This document shows, piece by piece, positions 6,311 through 6,932 of a DNA stretch of 6,932 nucleotides. Position 1 is the stretch's first letter. Every line of letters starts with the position of its first letter. Origin of the DNA: an uncultured Chloroflexota bacterium (GTDB lineage: Bacteria > Chloroflexota > Limnocylindria > Limnocylindrales > CSP1-4); assembly GCA_903928275.1 (NCBI GenBank), contig CAIYQJ010000425.1:1-6932 (forward strand), read 5' to 3'. Both the position numbers and the translations under genes were made by a program. The notes below the pieces were generated by a model, which saw nothing but the letters and a program-made list of their open reading frames with translations, was not told the DNA's origin and made no database searches.

Positions 6311-6932
6311 ATGGCCAAGATGCGGGAGATCCTGCGACCCAGGCTGAAGACCGACGCGATCGAGCTCGATCCGGACGAGCTCGAGCTCCTGCAGGCGCGG
6401 ATCGCGGATCGCGTGGCCCGCCTGACGAGTTCTGACGGCGCCAGGTCCACCGAGTCCCCGACGACCGGCGCAGGATCCGTGGCCGAGACGGACCTGGAGA
6501 GGCCGCTGCCCGACCACCATACGGTCGACGGCGTCGCCCTCGATCGCGGGGACTGGCCCAGCGGATCGCACGCGGGCGCTGCGATCGAAGCGCAGCGATA
6601 CACGGTCCCGATCATGGCGGAGCCGCCCATCAGCATCATCGCCACAGGGGAGCCGCCCGGCGAGGTCGACGCGGTACCGCTGATGGCCGAGCCCGAGAGC
6701 CTCCTCGTCGGCGTCGGGGCCGACGACGTCCAGGTGGCCACGGTCGGTCGGGCCGGCGATGACTGGGAGGCTCCGGAGGGCGGCGACACCACCGCTCTGC
6801 CGACGCTCGTCGTCGAGGTCCCGCTTGCCGCCTCCGCGCCGGCCGAGGAGGCTGCCGACTCTTTCGCCGACGCCGCCGCCGCCGATGAGTTCTCCGCCGC
6901 GCCGGCCGAGGAGGCTGCCGACTCGAGCGCCG
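6311..6932 (+). CDS. Acidic Ala/Glu-rich repeat protein, truncated by the window end
   Basis: An open frame without stops runs from the ATG at 6311 to the edge, giving at least 207 residues; the 3' end is missing. Residues 1-37 look like an amphipathic helical segment: a basic start (MAKMREILRPRLKTD) followed by ELDPDELELLQARIADRVARL. The rest appears disordered and acidic, with two related phrases (VPIMAEPPIS and VPLMAEPESL) and, near the edge, repeats of APAEEAADS. No signal peptide or membrane helix is seen. Third positions are mostly G/C, while the opposite strand here reads as an Arg/Ser-rich frame, which favours this strand as the coding one. I do not recognise the family. The protein may have a structured domain beyond the window with this as a long N-terminal tail. 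It is divergent from the PrsW-like operon. Confidence 0.75.
   Translation, partial: MAKMREILRPRLKTDAIELDPDELELLQARIADRVARLTSSDGARSTESPTTGAGSVAETDLERPLPDHHTVDGVALDRGDWPSGSHAGAAIEAQRYTVPIMAEPPISIIATGEPPGEVDAVPLMAEPESLLVGVGADDVQVATVGRAGDDWEAPEGGDTTALPTLVVEVPLAASAPAEEAADSFADAAAADEFSAAPAEEAADSSA
6835..6924 (+). repeat. 27-bp in-frame direct repeat in the acidic protein
   Basis: The bases at 6835-6861 recur exactly at 6898-6924, a 63-bp (21-residue) period. The core is GCCGAGGAGGCTGCCGACTC, coding for AEEAADS. Identity at the DNA level suggests recent tandem duplication, and the array probably continues beyond the window. Confidence 0.8.

Noticed and set aside
6031..6792. A 522-residue - strand reading that extends the PrsW-like gene back to 6792
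   Set aside because: The extra part is Ser/Arg-rich and lies antisense to the gene at 6311, whose codon use is better. A ribosome binding site and normal membrane protein start are found at 6030.

Overview
This is a high-GC bacterial window with strong third-position GC bias. It carries five protein genes: three complete on or near the + strand side (two on +, then a two-gene operon on -), and a fifth + strand gene that runs off the right edge. I see no rRNA, tRNA, CRISPR array, insertion sequence or attachment site. The extreme GC content, the zinc-ribbon membrane proteins with long Pro/Ala linkers, and the large secreted protein with a choice-of-anchor Q block would fit a soil or freshwater Chloroflexota (Limnocylindria-like) or an actinobacterium. 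That placement is inference; the window holds no phylogenetic marker.

Region by region. Bases 1-320 look non-coding and end in a strong ribosome binding site. Bases 321-3482 encode a 1053-residue secreted modular protein: signal peptide, right-handed beta-helix with GGA[I/V] and FxxN repeats of the chlamydial Pmp kind, choice-of-anchor Q block, five IPT/TIG beta-sandwiches, a Pro/Thr stalk, and a small C-terminal beta domain. A hairpin at 3508-3539 follows it. Bases 3769-4128 encode a 119-residue single-domain protein that resembles DUF6176-type dimeric alpha/beta-barrel proteins, followed by a strong hairpin with a TTCG loop at 4156-4189.

Bases 6030 to 4223 on the - strand hold a two-gene operon whose genes overlap by ATGA. 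The first gene encodes a six-helix membrane protein with the spaced Glu/His motifs of PrsW-type intramembrane proteases and a C-terminal zinc ribbon. The second encodes a four-helix membrane protein with a zinc ribbon at each end. The shared zinc ribbons, similar linkers and coupled translation suggest that the two work together at the membrane, but substrate and purpose cannot be read from the sequence.

The 280-base divergent region 6031-6310 contains two 10-bp direct repeats (GGTCCGGAGT) that may be an operator. From 6311 a gene for an acidic, Ala/Glu-rich protein with internal repeats extends past the end of the window. The most interesting part is the zinc-ribbon/PrsW-like operon; the next is the Pmp-repeat/TIG surface protein.
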